A DNA stretch of 64,000 nucleotides, from positions 343,427 to 407,426 of the forward strand of contig NZ_JAGJEI010000002.1 in the NCBI RefSeq assembly GCF_018100985.1, read 5' to 3'. How positions within the stretch are numbered: the first letter of the stretch is position 1; each line of letters begins with the position of its first letter. This DNA comes from Pseudoalteromonas sp. MMG007 (GTDB lineage Bacteria > Pseudomonadota > Gammaproteobacteria > Enterobacterales > Alteromonadaceae). Position numbers and translations under genes: made by a program. Below, in pieces: positions 47,585 through 58,127 of this stretch. The notes under the pieces were generated by a model that made no database searches, was not told the origin of the DNA, and worked only from the letters and a program-made list of their open reading frames with translations.

Positions 47585-48409
47585 TTAATGCCAAGCAATA
47601 GGATCAAATTGATAGTAATCCACCAGCAGACGGTAAATTTCAGGATCGTGATGTCTAAGTTCAGCTGGTTTTTCTAAGAATGTTTCTGTGATCACAGCAA
47701 AAAATTCAGCCTCATTAGTTGCACCATAACTATGTATAACATGGCTCATACTATACGCCACATGTGTTTTTAACTGAGTAAATGCACGGCTAAATACACG
47801 CCCCCATTCTGTGTATTGCGCAGCGTTTTTTAAAAGTGGCGTACCCGATGTTTTACCTGTTTCTTGATCAAGCTGATGAGCAAATTCATGAAATACCAAG
47901 TTATGGCCATCGCTAGGTAATCTGTTTCCCTCCAGCACATCGTGCCAACTAAGCACTAAGGTGCCGCCAGGCCACGACTCACCCAAACGTACAGCGTTAT
48001 GATAACTAACAAGCCCAGCACTATCACGGGTCGATTGCGGCGCATAGTAAGCACTTGGATATAGTAATATCTCCTTCACGTTTTTATAAAGCGGCCATGG
48101 CTTATTTAGCACAAGTACGCACGCGTCGGCAGCTACAATTAATTTCATGGCAGGTGTTAGCTTTAAACCATCGCGCCCTAAAAAGCGTTTCTCGTTTAAA
48201 AACCAGACGATATGGCGCTCTAGCTTTTCTCTATCTGCGTCAGTCATTTTTTTATAAATAGGCATGCAGCGGAGTAAGATATCTTTTTGCTGAGAATTTA
48301 AGGAGAGAGTTTTATACTTTTTTTGCCATAAGCGGTTTTGTATTGAAGGCCATCGCCAAAACACAATAACAAACACAACTAAAATGAGTAATAACAGTCC
48401 ATTTATCAT
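47585..48409 (-). CDS. mtfA: MtfA-type zinc peptidase
   Basis: A 274-residue protein of peptidase family M90. It has an N-terminal membrane segment (GLLLLILVVFVIVFW) and the zinc motif HEFAHQLDQETG, with a later Glu in NEAEFFAVITE as third ligand. E. coli MtfA is soluble and binds the repressor Mlc; here the membrane anchor makes that role less sure. The ATG at 48409 follows AGGACG. It is monocistronic as far as can be seen. Confidence 0.88.
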   Translation of the reverse strand: MINGLLLLILVVFVIVFWRWPSIQNRLWQKKYKTLSLNSQQKDILLRCMPIYKKMTDADREKLERHIVWFLNEKRFLGRDGLKLTPAMKLIVAADACVLVLNKPWPLYKNVKEILLYPSAYYAPQSTRDSAGLVSYHNAVRLGESWPGGTLVLSWHDVLEGNRLPSDGHNLVFHEFAHQLDQETGKTSGTPLLKNAAQYTEWGRVFSRAFTQLKTHVAYSMSHVIHSYGATNEAEFFAVITETFLEKPAELRHHDPEIYRLLVDYYQFDPIAWH

Positions 48410-48548
48410 AAGGACGTCCTAAATTAATTTATGTTATATAAATATGTCCGGGGATGTTGTTTTTCAACTGCACATGGCTCCACGTTTAATATAGAGCCAA
48501 CACGTTATTTTAAAATTGTTTAATAATAAGCTTTAGCTTACCTGCCAA

Positions 48549-49208
48549 TCAGCTATTACAAAAGTCATCAAAGGCACTTTGCAGTACGTTGATAAATTTA
48601 GCGACATGCAATCCATCCATCAATGAGTGGTGCACATCAACAGATAGAGGCATTGTTCCGGTATTTTTATCGAATTGACCAAACACAAATTTAGGGATCC
48701 CTACACTCTCTCCATTACTAAACGCATGCGAAAACGCGCTAAAATTTAACCATGGTAAAACTGATATGTGAATTAAATCGGCTTGGCCTTCTGTTTGCTT
48801 AAACGCATCTGAAAAAAGCGGCTGGGATTTAGCCTTTTTACTTACCTCACTAGCATGAACTGCAAACTCAGCAAATGTGCTTTTACTATTAAAGTAACTA
48901 AAAACAAATGCATCATTTTTATCAAGCTCAACCACACTCGCTCGCACTTGATTAAGTAACCAAGGCTTTTGCTCTAAAATGCGTAACATTAACGGCTCAT
49001 AGGCATGGCATGCTTTTAAAGTACAAAATATATAAGCCTGAAAAAAAGATAAGCCCTGCGTTTTGCAATACTGATAAAGCTGCTGTGCATCTATACGCAC
49101 ACAAACATTAAAGTAAGGCTGAGCAAAGTTTTTAAAAAGCTCAAAGTGCTGCGTGCGAGACCAACTTTCTAAATCAAAAGGCTGCATAAAAGGAGTTGAA
49201 GAAGTCAT
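48549..49208 (-). CDS. Chloramphenicol acetyltransferase-like protein
   Basis: A 219-residue protein with the CAT fold. The catalytic His is in DVHHSLMDGLHVAKF, matching the HHxxxDG motif, and SFFQAYIFCTLKAC and ISVLPWLNFSAF are family-typical. Length equals that of true CAT enzymes. It sits among housekeeping genes, with no integron, transposase or composition change nearby, so it looks like a native acyltransferase. Drug resistance is possible but unproven. I use the ATG at 49208; the frame is open 14 codons further. Confidence 0.85.
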   Translation of the reverse strand: MTSSTPFMQPFDLESWSRTQHFELFKNFAQPYFNVCVRIDAQQLYQYCKTQGLSFFQAYIFCTLKACHAYEPLMLRILEQKPWLLNQVRASVVELDKNDAFVFSYFNSKSTFAEFAVHASEVSKKAKSQPLFSDAFKQTEGQADLIHISVLPWLNFSAFSHAFSNGESVGIPKFVFGQFDKNTGTMPLSVDVHHSLMDGLHVAKFINVLQSAFDDFCNS

Positions 49209-49251
49209 AATATCCGTGTGAGTGTAATTAACACTTTTAAGTATAAACAAA

Positions 49252-49275
49252 AAAGGCGTACCTCTGTACGCCTTT
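49252..49275 (-). terminator. Terminator after the leucine dehydrogenase gene
   Basis: AAAGGCGTAC pairs perfectly with GTACGCCTTT around CTCT, with a T-run on the minus strand. Confidence 0.87.
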
Positions 49276-49292
49276 CATTATGTAATTACTGA

Positions 49293-50333
49293 TTAAAGAC
49301 CGTTTTTAATGATCTCTTGTGCTAACTCATCGGCAATTAAATGCGTTGATTTTTGCTCTTTTTCACTTCGAGCAAAAATTTCAGTCAAGGTATCGAATAT
49401 CACCTCAACATGCTTATTAGATGCAGCTTTACTGTAACCTTCAGGTGCTGTTTCGTAATAAACATTAATAATACCGCCAGCGTTAATTACATAATCTGGT
49501 GCATATAAAATGCCTTTTTCACGAATAATTTCACCGTGGCGAGACTCTGCCAGCTGATTATTAGCACAGCCTGCAATAATCGTCGCTTTTAAACGCGGAA
49601 TCGTTAAGTCGTTAACCGTTGCACCTAAAGCACAAGGCGCATATACATCTACATCTAAGTCGTAAATTTCATCAATACCAACCGCTGTTGCATTAAAGTC
49701 ATTGACCACTCTTTTAATAGCGTCTTGGTTTATATCAGTAACAAACAACTCTGCACCTGCATCAGATAAATACTTACACAGCGCATAAGCAACTGAACCT
49801 AAACCTTGTACAGCCACTTTAATACCAGCAAAGTTTTGATGACCGCGTTGATGCTGTAATGCGGCTTTAATTCCTAAAAATGTTCCGTAAGCAGTAAATG
49901 GCGATGGGTTACCACTTTTACCTTCAAGACCCAAAACGTAGTTTGTTTCTTTATTCATCAGGGCAACATCGTCGCAAGTGATATTTACATCTTCTGCACA
50001 GTAATAGCTGCCACCTAAGCCTTCTAGCTTACGACCAAAAGCGCGAAATAACTGCTCTGATTTAATTTCTTTCGCGTTACCAATAATAACAGACTTACCA
50101 CCGCCAAATGGCAGGCGTGCAACTGCATTTTTATATGTCATGCCTTTAGCTAAACGCAGCACATCGTAAACTGCATCGTCGTCATTTGCATAATCCCACA
50201 TTCTACAACCGCCAACAGCAGGGCCTAAATTCGTATTATGTACAGCAATAATTGCTTTTAAGCCTGACTCTTCATCAGAACAAAAAACCACTTGCTCGTG
50301 GTTATCAAATTCAGCTTGGTTAAATACAGCCAC
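49293..50333 (-). CDS. ldh: Leucine dehydrogenase
   Basis: NAD-dependent deamination of leucine, valine and isoleucine to the keto acids, releasing ammonia. It has 346 residues of the Glu/Leu/Phe/Val dehydrogenase family. The catalytic Lys is in RLAKGMTYKNAVARLPFGGGKSV (residues around 75-95). The Rossmann motif is VQGLGSVAY, and PCALGATVND and YVINAGG follow. The start is a GTG at 50333: GGAG lies 9 bases before it and the family starts here. An ATG at 50387 would swallow the ribosome binding site. A LiuR-like motif lies about 230 bases upstream. Confidence 0.94.
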   Translation of the reverse strand: MAVFNQAEFDNHEQVVFCSDEESGLKAIIAVHNTNLGPAVGGCRMWDYANDDDAVYDVLRLAKGMTYKNAVARLPFGGGKSVIIGNAKEIKSEQLFRAFGRKLEGLGGSYYCAEDVNITCDDVALMNKETNYVLGLEGKSGNPSPFTAYGTFLGIKAALQHQRGHQNFAGIKVAVQGLGSVAYALCKYLSDAGAELFVTDINQDAIKRVVNDFNATAVGIDEIYDLDVDVYAPCALGATVNDLTIPRLKATIIAGCANNQLAESRHGEIIREKGILYAPDYVINAGGIINVYYETAPEGYSKAASNKHVEVIFDTLTEIFARSEKEQKSTHLIADELAQEIIKNGL

Positions 50334-50560
50334 TTTAAATACTCCGAAAAATGAACCCGTGAGAGGGTATACGCGCTGGAAATTCACGAGACTTTACCAC
50401 TTCATATTAAGGTTCGCCACACCAATGGATGATAAACCCAATGAAAACATCAAGCTTGAATTAAACAACCCAACAAAAGCCACTTTAAAGATAAAAAAAC
50501 CCGAATAAACAACTATTTTAATTTTAAAAACTAAATTAATAAAAACCACAGTTACTTACG

Positions 50561-50577
50561 CTTACGTAAACGAGAAG
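50561..50577. promoter_or_regulatory. LiuR-like motif upstream of ldh
   Basis: CTTACGTAAACG is identical to 12 bases of the palindrome upstream of gltB (5838-5855); the rest of the right arm is degenerate. A MerR-type regulator of branched-chain amino-acid use would make sense here. Confidence 0.4.
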
Positions 50578-50717
50578 AAACTAATAGATGTAAAGTTTAA
50601 AGTACAAGTGCCAATTATACTGCAATGCGCACAGTGTATAGGTTTATGAAAATTAGAGGGGAGTAATCAAAACTGGTCTGAGGTGTTAAATTAGTTGATA
50701 AGAGAATTTAGAGTATT

Positions 50718-50743
50718 AAAAAGCGAGCCTAAACTCGCTTTTT
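50718..50743 (-). terminator. Terminator after the fumarase gene
   Basis: AAAAAGCGAG pairs with CTCGCTTTTT around a 6-base loop, 13 bases after the stop. Confidence 0.87.
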
Positions 50744-50755
50744 AAAATTAACGGC

Positions 50756-52282
50756 TTATTTTAATTTACCGTCTAACTCTTCAATTTTAGCTTTCCAAAT
50801 TGCTGGGCCTTGCGTATGTGCATTTGCACCTTCGCTATCTACAGCAACTGTTACAGGCATATCTTCTACTTCAAATTCGTAGATTGCTTCCATACCCAAA
50901 TCTTCAAAGGCTACAACACGTGCTTTTTTAATCGCTTTAGATACTAAGTAAGCTGCGCCGCCTACAGCCATTAAGTAAACTGATTTATGCTCTTTAATAG
51001 ACTCAACCGTAGCAGGGCCACGTTCGGCTTTACCAATCATGCCTACAATGCCAGTTTTTTCTAGCATCATATCGGTAAATTTATCCATACGTGTTGCTGT
51101 AGTTGGGCCTGCTGGGCCTACGGCTTCATCACCAACGGCATCAACTGGCCCTACGTAGTAAATAAACTTGTTATCAAAGTCTACGCCCTCAGGTAAACCT
51201 TCACCTGAATTGATCATGTCTTGCAAACGTTTATGCGCAGCATCACGGCCTGTTAAAATAGTGCCTGAAAGTAAAACGGTTTCACCCATTTTCCATTCTT
51301 GAACATCTGCTTTTGTTAATGTGTTTAAATCAACACGGCGAGTACCCTCACCTACTTCAAATGTTACTTGTGGCCAATCTTCAAGTTTAGGTGCTTTTAA
51401 GTCAGCTGGGCCTGAACCATCTAAAGTAAAGTGAACATGGCGAGTTGCAGCACAGTTAGGGATCATTACCACAGGTTTTGATGCAGCATGCGTAGGTGCT
51501 GTTTTAATTTTAATATCAACAACCGTTGTTAAGCCACCTAAACCTTGCGCGCCAATACCTAATTTATTAGCACGTTCAAAAATTTCTAAACGCAGTTTTT
51601 CTTCCGTAGTTTCTGCGCCGCGCTCCATAAGCTCATGAATATCAACCGGGTCCATTAGCGACTCTTTTGCCATTACCGCTGCTTTTTCAGCAGTGCCACC
51701 TATACCTATTCCTAGCATGCCTGGCGGACACCAACCAGCACCCATTGTAGGTAATGTTTTTTCAACCCATGCCGCAACGTCGTCTGATGGGTTTAGCATT
51801 ACCATTTTACTTTTGTTTTCAGAGCCGCCGCCTTTAGCCGCAACCATTACTTCTACTTCACCACCAGCAACTAAATCAATGTGTACAACTGAAGGTGTAT
51901 TGTCTTTCGTGTTTTTACGTGTGCCTGCAGGGTCTGCAACAATAGAAGCACGTAGAGGGTTGTCTGGGTTCAAATACGCACGGCGAGTACCTTCATCAAC
52001 CATTTGCTGAACGGTTAAATCTGTTTTATCCCACTTAACATCCATACCTACTTTTACAAAACACGTAATAATACCCGTGTCTTGACACAGTGGACGTTTG
52101 CCCTCAGCCGACATACGCGAGTTAATTAAGATTTGAGCTATTGCATCTTTTGCCGCTTTACTTTGTTCTTTGTTGTACGCTTTTTCTAATGCTTGAACAA
52201 AATCAAGTGGGTGATAAAAAGAGATGTATTGCAATGCATCTTCAATGCTATCAATAAAGTCTTGCTGACGGATTGTACTCAT
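50756..52282 (-). CDS. fumA: Class I (iron-sulfur) fumarate hydratase
   Basis: Interconverts fumarate and malate in the TCA cycle with an oxygen-sensitive [4Fe-4S] cluster. The 508 residues fuse the alpha-like and beta-like halves of class I enzymes. Candidate cluster cysteines are in PLCQDTGIITCF, GAGWCPPGMLGIGIGGT and IPNCAATRHVHF. The C-terminal half shows GPVDAVGDEAVGPAGPTTATR and GMIGKAERG. The symbol denotes the FumA/FumB family; aerobic versus anaerobic type cannot be told. It is divergent from pabB. Confidence 0.93.
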   Translation of the reverse strand: MSTIRQQDFIDSIEDALQYISFYHPLDFVQALEKAYNKEQSKAAKDAIAQILINSRMSAEGKRPLCQDTGIITCFVKVGMDVKWDKTDLTVQQMVDEGTRRAYLNPDNPLRASIVADPAGTRKNTKDNTPSVVHIDLVAGGEVEVMVAAKGGGSENKSKMVMLNPSDDVAAWVEKTLPTMGAGWCPPGMLGIGIGGTAEKAAVMAKESLMDPVDIHELMERGAETTEEKLRLEIFERANKLGIGAQGLGGLTTVVDIKIKTAPTHAASKPVVMIPNCAATRHVHFTLDGSGPADLKAPKLEDWPQVTFEVGEGTRRVDLNTLTKADVQEWKMGETVLLSGTILTGRDAAHKRLQDMINSGEGLPEGVDFDNKFIYYVGPVDAVGDEAVGPAGPTTATRMDKFTDMMLEKTGIVGMIGKAERGPATVESIKEHKSVYLMAVGGAAYLVSKAIKKARVVAFEDLGMEAIYEFEVEDMPVTVAVDSEGANAHTQGPAIWKAKIEELDGKLK

Positions 52283-52449
52283 TAGTGGTTCCTTAAGTTA
52301 CCGTTACGCATAGTCGCGTAATCTATATCAAACCGGTGACGGTGGTTTGCACTGTTTAATTACAGCGCTTTTACTTAAACGCTGCCAAAAAAATTTGACT
52401 TATGATACCCTCCCAGCCCGTTTCGAGCCAGTTCTTAAAGGGGTAGTAA

Positions 52450-53796
52450 ATGCTAAACAATAAAAAAAATTGTACTAAATTAGCCATAACGCAAAACTGC
52501 ATTGACGTTTTTGCGCATTTTTCGCATTTGCCTTACGCAATTCTTTTAGACTCAGCCAATAGTAATCATATAAATAGTCGTTTTGATATTATTGCTATTG
52601 AGCCGCAAAGTACCCTTGAAGTAAAAAATAACCAAAGTTTTTTTAATAATATTGAAAGCAATCAATCGTGCTTTGAAATTATGAACAGTGAGCTTTTAAA
52701 ACTCGATTGCACTAAAGCAGGTTACGACCTGCCTTTTAATGGTGGCTGGCTTGGTTACTTTGGTTACGACCTCGGGCGCACAATAGAGAGCATGCCAAGT
52801 AAAGCGATTGATGATATTAACTTACCACAAATGGCTATTGGTCTTTATTTAGATGCTCTAATTTACGATAAACACCAGCAAAGTTGGTTTTATGTATCTC
52901 AGCCAAACGTTGATCGTTTAGCTCTTTATCAGCAATATTTAGATAAAAACGTAACAGTTGAAAAATTTGCTCTTAACAGCCAGTGGCAATCTAATATGAG
53001 CCAAGCAGACTACGCTTCAAAATTTGCAAAAATCGAAGATTATTTAAAAAGTGGTGACTGCTATCAAATTAATTTAGCACAGCGCTTTAGTGCTCACTAC
53101 AACGGCTCACCATGGAGCGCTTATATAAGATTGCGCGAGGCTAACAAAGCCCCTTTTTCAAGCTTTATTAATCATCCGCAAGGGGCCATATTATCCATCT
53201 CCCCTGAGCGTTTTATTTTGGTAAATAATAACAAAGTTGAAACCAAACCCATTAAAGGCACCCTGCCACGCAAAGCCGATGCGCTTGAGGACCAGCACCA
53301 AGCTAATTTACTGGCCAATTCAGCAAAGGATCGTGCAGAAAATGTGATGATTGTCGATTTACTGCGTAACGACTTAGGCAAAGTAGCAAAACCCGGCAGC
53401 GTTCACGTCCCTTCCCTTTTCGCTATTGAGAGCTTTCCGGCAGTGCATCATTTGGTAAGCACGGTAACCTCAGAACTTGATGAAGGTAAAACAGCGGTTG
53501 ATCAGTTAAAAGCGGCTTTTCCGGGCGGCTCAATCACCGGTGCGCCCAAAATTAGGGCTATGGAAATAATTGAAGAACTCGAGCCACATCGTCGCAGTAT
53601 TTATTGTGGCTCTATTGGCTATTTAAGTGCCTGCGGTAATATGGATACCAGTATTACTATTCGTACTTTAGTGTGCCATAACCAACAAATTTACTGTTGG
53701 GCAGGCGGAGGCATAGTGGCTGATTCTAAAGTCGAATTGGAATATCAAGAAACATACGATAAAGTGAATAAAATCCTTCCTTTATTAACACAGTAG
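52450..53796 (+). CDS. pabB: Aminodeoxychorismate synthase component I
   Basis: Makes 4-amino-4-deoxychorismate for folate synthesis together with PabA. The 448 residues show the chorismate-binding domain: GDCYQINLAQRF, ISPERFI, the catalytic Lys in PIKGTLPR, MIVDLLRNDLGKVA, and FPGGSITGAPKIRAMEII. GGWLGYFGYDLGR marks the N-terminal domain. AAAGGGG precedes the ATG. The NUDIX gene follows with no gap, so the two form an operon. Confidence 0.95.
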   Translation: MLNNKKNCTKLAITQNCIDVFAHFSHLPYAILLDSANSNHINSRFDIIAIEPQSTLEVKNNQSFFNNIESNQSCFEIMNSELLKLDCTKAGYDLPFNGGWLGYFGYDLGRTIESMPSKAIDDINLPQMAIGLYLDALIYDKHQQSWFYVSQPNVDRLALYQQYLDKNVTVEKFALNSQWQSNMSQADYASKFAKIEDYLKSGDCYQINLAQRFSAHYNGSPWSAYIRLREANKAPFSSFINHPQGAILSISPERFILVNNNKVETKPIKGTLPRKADALEDQHQANLLANSAKDRAENVMIVDLLRNDLGKVAKPGSVHVPSLFAIESFPAVHHLVSTVTSELDEGKTAVDQLKAAFPGGSITGAPKIRAMEIIEELEPHRRSIYCGSIGYLSACGNMDTSITIRTLVCHNQQIYCWAGGGIVADSKVELEYQETYDKVNKILPLLTQ

Positions 53797-54378
53797 GTGG
53801 CTTTGAATAGTGAACATATTAGAGCGCGGTTTCAATTAAGCCCAATTGCTGCGCCTAACCAGCTAAAAGATACTCGTAAAAAGCGTGCCAGTGCAGTTAT
53901 GCTACCCATTATCGATATAGATAATCATGCGCATATTTTATTGTGTAAACGCCCCACTTATTTGCACCACCACCCAGGGGAAATCTGTTTGCCTGGCGGT
54001 AAATTTGAGCCAAGCGATGTTAAACTTCGCACTACTGCACTTCGTGAACTTGAGGAGGAGCTTAATATTACGCCAAGTAATGTAGCTGTGCTTGGGCAAC
54101 TGCCTGAATACTCTACTTTAACTGGTTTTAGTATTAGCCCCTTTGTGGGTTTGCTTAATAAAAACACTAGATGGGAGAACGATCATAATGAAGTTCAAGC
54201 AAGCTTTTTACTCTCGCTTAGCGATTTAAGTAACGATGCTAATTGGCAGCCTTTGCCTTTTCAACGCTTTGGTAAAACAATTACCTTACAAGGCTTTGCA
54301 ACTCAACACGGACTACTTTGGGGTGCAACGGCAAGCATTATAAAAAACTTTACAAAGCAGCTCGCCCTACCAGTGTAA
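53797..54378 (+). CDS. nudL: NUDIX hydrolase, CoA pyrophosphatase type
   Basis: A 193-residue NUDIX protein of the NudL subgroup, which splits coenzyme A to phosphopantetheine and 3',5'-ADP. The subgroup motif [20 protein letters not shown] is followed by a NUDIX box with GGKFEPSD and [12 protein letters not shown]. It starts with GTG at 53797, immediately after the pabB stop, so translation is probably coupled. An in-frame TTG two codons on is possible. Confidence 0.9.
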   Translation: MALNSEHIRARFQLSPIAAPNQLKDTRKKRASAVMLPIIDIDNHAHILLCKRPTYLHHHPGEICLPGGKFEPSDVKLRTTALRELEEELNITPSNVAVLGQLPEYSTLTGFSISPFVGLLNKNTRWENDHNEVQASFLLSLSDLSNDANWQPLPFQRFGKTITLQGFATQHGLLWGATASIIKNFTKQLALPV

Positions 54379-54478
54379 ATCTTCACTATTGTTGGTTACA
54401 TGCCACCAATTCCAAGTTATTATACTCGACCGTTCAAAGAACAGCTTCATGCTGAGAAACAAAGTAGAGACACACACT

Positions 54479-55855
54479 ATGATCAGTGCATTTGATATGT
54501 TTAGCATTGGTATTGGCCCTTCTTCATCACACACTGTTGGCCCAATGCGCGCATCACGCTTATTTGTTAATGACTTACAAGAACAACAATTATTAGCAAA
54601 TGTTACCGATATAAAAGTAGAGTTATACGGCTCATTAGGGCAAACAGGTGTAGGCCACGGCTCTGGTAAAGCGGTAATTTTAGGCCTTGCCGGTTACGAC
54701 CCAGAAACGATAGATGCTGATTTAGTTGACGATATTTTGGCCACTATTGAAAATGAGCAGGTGATTTACCTGAATCAAACACATAAAGCTAAATTCCCTA
54801 AACAAGGTGCAATTGTTTTTCACCGTCGAAAAACACTGCCTAAGCACTCAAATGCAATGGAAATTATTGCCTCAAACAATGGCGAAAAAATTTACAGTAA
54901 AGTTTACTACTCAATTGGTGGCGGTTTTATTGTAACCGATGAAGAATTTGAAAAAGAAAAACAAGCAGCGCTTGATATTAGAGAAGAAAACCCCGCACCC
55001 TTCCCATTTGATAGCGCAAAAGACTTGCTAGAAATGTGTAAAGAGTCAGGCTTGAGTGTTTCTAGTTTGATGATGAAAAATGAAAAAACACTGCGCAACG
55101 AAGATGCCATTAAAGATGAGCTCTTTAATATTTGGCAAGTAATGAAAGCCTGTATTGAGCGCGGTATGCGCACCGAAGGTATTTTACCTGGAGGCTTAAA
55201 AGTTAAGCGCCGTGCCCCCAGTTTATATTTAAAGCTTAACGTTGAAGTAAGTAACGACCCACTTCGCGCAATGGACTGGGTTGATTTATTCGCCCTTGCT
55301 GTAAATGAAGAAAACGCAGCTGGCGGCCGTGTTGTTACCGCGCCGACTAACGGTGCCGCTGGCATTTTGCCAGCCGTACTTATGTACTATCACACATTTA
55401 TTAAAGAAGTAGATCGCGATATAGCAACACGTTACTTATTAACAGCTGCGGCTATTGGTATTTTATATAAAAAAAATGCTTCAATCTCAGGTGCTGAAGT
55501 TGGCTGCCAAGGGGAAGTTGGCGTGGCATGTTCAATGGCTGCAGGTGCACTTACAGAAATAGTAGGTGGCAATGTTGTACAAGTAGAAAACGCCGCTGAA
55601 ATAGGCATGGAACATAACCTAGGGCTTACTTGTGACCCTGTTGGTGGACTAGTACAAGTGCCGTGTATTGAACGTAACGCAATGGGCTCTATAAAAGCCA
55701 TTAACGCCTCGCGACTTGCTATTCGCGGCAGCGGAGAGCAAAAGGTATCGCTAGACAAAGTAATTAAAACCATGCTTGATACCGGTAATGACATGAAAAC
55801 TAAATACAAAGAAACCGCACGTGGTGGATTAGCTGTAAATATTATTGAATGTTAA
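54479..55855 (+). CDS. sdaA: L-serine dehydratase
   Basis: Deaminates L-serine to pyruvate and ammonia with a [4Fe-4S] cluster. The single-chain form has 458 residues. The N-terminal beta domain is [20 protein letters not shown]. The C-terminal alpha domain holds the cluster cysteines in [17 protein letters not shown] and [21 protein letters not shown] use the ATG at 54479, which fits the family N-terminus; the frame is open 30 codons further. E. coli has the paralogues SdaA and SdaB, and which this equals is not certain. Confidence 0.93.
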   Translation: MISAFDMFSIGIGPSSSHTVGPMRASRLFVNDLQEQQLLANVTDIKVELYGSLGQTGVGHGSGKAVILGLAGYDPETIDADLVDDILATIENEQVIYLNQTHKAKFPKQGAIVFHRRKTLPKHSNAMEIIASNNGEKIYSKVYYSIGGGFIVTDEEFEKEKQAALDIREENPAPFPFDSAKDLLEMCKESGLSVSSLMMKNEKTLRNEDAIKDELFNIWQVMKACIERGMRTEGILPGGLKVKRRAPSLYLKLNVEVSNDPLRAMDWVDLFALAVNEENAAGGRVVTAPTNGAAGILPAVLMYYHTFIKEVDRDIATRYLLTAAAIGILYKKNASISGAEVGCQGEVGVACSMAAGALTEIVGGNVVQVENAAEIGMEHNLGLTCDPVGGLVQVPCIERNAMGSIKAINASRLAIRGSGEQKVSLDKVIKTMLDTGNDMKTKYKETARGGLAVNIIEC

Positions 55856-55870
55856 AAGCGATAAAATCAG

Positions 55871-55903
55871 AAAAGCCGCTAATTTAAAATAAGCGGCTTT
55901 TTT
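55871..55903 (+). terminator. Terminator after sdaA
   Basis: AAAAGCCGCT pairs with AGCGGCTTTT around an 11-base loop, followed by T residues. It lies between convergent sdaA and cysB and may serve both. Confidence 0.85.
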
Positions 55904-55937
55904 ATTGCTAGCTAAATTACAGCAATAAGGTTAATTG

Positions 55938-57235
<1,298 letters not shown>

Positions 57236-57994
57236 ATGATTGTTTCTATCATAATAATACTTATAGTAGCGCTTATAGTGATAGCACTATGGGTTAGTGC
57301 TGTGCAACAACACAAAGAAAAACAAGAAGCTGAACGCCGCAAACAGTTAACAAAACAAAAAGCAATTATTGAAGAAACAGAAGAAGCACTTATGAATAGT
57401 GCAAATATCCCTTTATCCGAAAATATAATTCGCGCATTACAACGCCGTGTGTATGAAGCTTTAAATACAATGGTTTCAAACTCACCAATTTCTAAAGCGC
57501 TTAAAACTCGCTTAAGCGAAGCAAAAACTAATTTATCAAACCCAGTGCAAGGTAATAATAGCGAGTCTTTAGCATTACCGAGTAACGATAAGCAATTGGT
57601 AAGCCTGATTCAAGGGATTAAGAAGCTACGTTCAGTTTTACGCTCTGAGCACAGTAAAGGTCGTATTGATAGCCAAGTTTTTGCTGTGGAAGATAAACGG
57701 CTTGAAAAATTACAGTTACGCATAAATATTGAAAGCCAAATCAAACGAGGCTTGTCAGCTCGCTCTGCAAATATGGTTGGCTCTGCTAGACAATACTTTG
57801 AAAAAGCCTATGCAACGCTTAGTGCTGTTACTTACTCTGACGAATACGTAACCTCAAAACGCCAAGAGGTTGAAGGTTACTTAGAAGCTATTAGTGTTGA
57901 GCTTAGAGCCTCAAATGCAAGTGCCCTGAAAAAGAAAGCCGAAGAAGAGCAAGACGAATTAGATGTTTTGTTTGCCCCTAAAAAGAAATGGTAA
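57236..57994 (+). CDS. Unknown membrane-anchored helical protein
   Basis: A 252-residue protein not recognised. Residues 1-22 are a single hydrophobic anchor (MIVSIIIILIVALIVIALWV). A charged coiled-coil-like stretch (about 25-60, rich in Glu, Lys and Gln) follows, and then a mostly helical body. The second half holds ANMVGSARQYFEKAYATLSA, which looks like one TPR-like helical pair. The end is acidic then basic (EEEQDELDVLFAPKKKW). With the anchor at the N-terminus and no cleavage site, the body probably stays cytoplasmic. It stands alone, with its own terminator. Confidence 0.75.
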   Translation: MIVSIIIILIVALIVIALWVSAVQQHKEKQEAERRKQLTKQKAIIEETEEALMNSANIPLSENIIRALQRRVYEALNTMVSNSPISKALKTRLSEAKTNLSNPVQGNNSESLALPSNDKQLVSLIQGIKKLRSVLRSEHSKGRIDSQVFAVEDKRLEKLQLRINIESQIKRGLSARSANMVGSARQYFEKAYATLSAVTYSDEYVTSKRQEVEGYLEAISVELRASNASALKKKAEEEQDELDVLFAPKKKW

Positions 57995-58071
57995 ATTAGA
58001 TTTGCTAGATAATATATGGTGTTATTAAAAGCGATAACTTATCGACTATTTATATCCATGCTACAAATATT

Positions 58072-58107
58072 AAAAAACCCATACAAAGCAATTTGTATGG
58101 GTTTTTT
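58072..58107. terminator. Bidirectional terminator before the purine permease gene
   Basis: AAAAAACCCATACAAA pairs perfectly with TTTGTATGGGTTTTTT around a 4-base loop, between convergent genes. Confidence 0.9.
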
Positions 58108-58127
58108 ATCATTACCGTTTTATTCTA

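Larger units (their letters stand above)
50334..50755. other. Non-coding region upstream of ldh
   Basis: About 420 bases without a gene. It holds the LiuR-like motif at 50561-50577 and the fumarase terminator at 50718-50743. Promoters for ldh must lie here; nothing else was recognised. Confidence 0.5.

Noticed and set aside
48549..49208. Acquired antibiotic-resistance island
   Set aside because: No transposase, integron or attachment site lies nearby and the base composition is like that of the neighbours.
54907..55365. Long antisense frames within sdaA
   Set aside because: Shadows of a well-conserved enzyme gene with no start signals.
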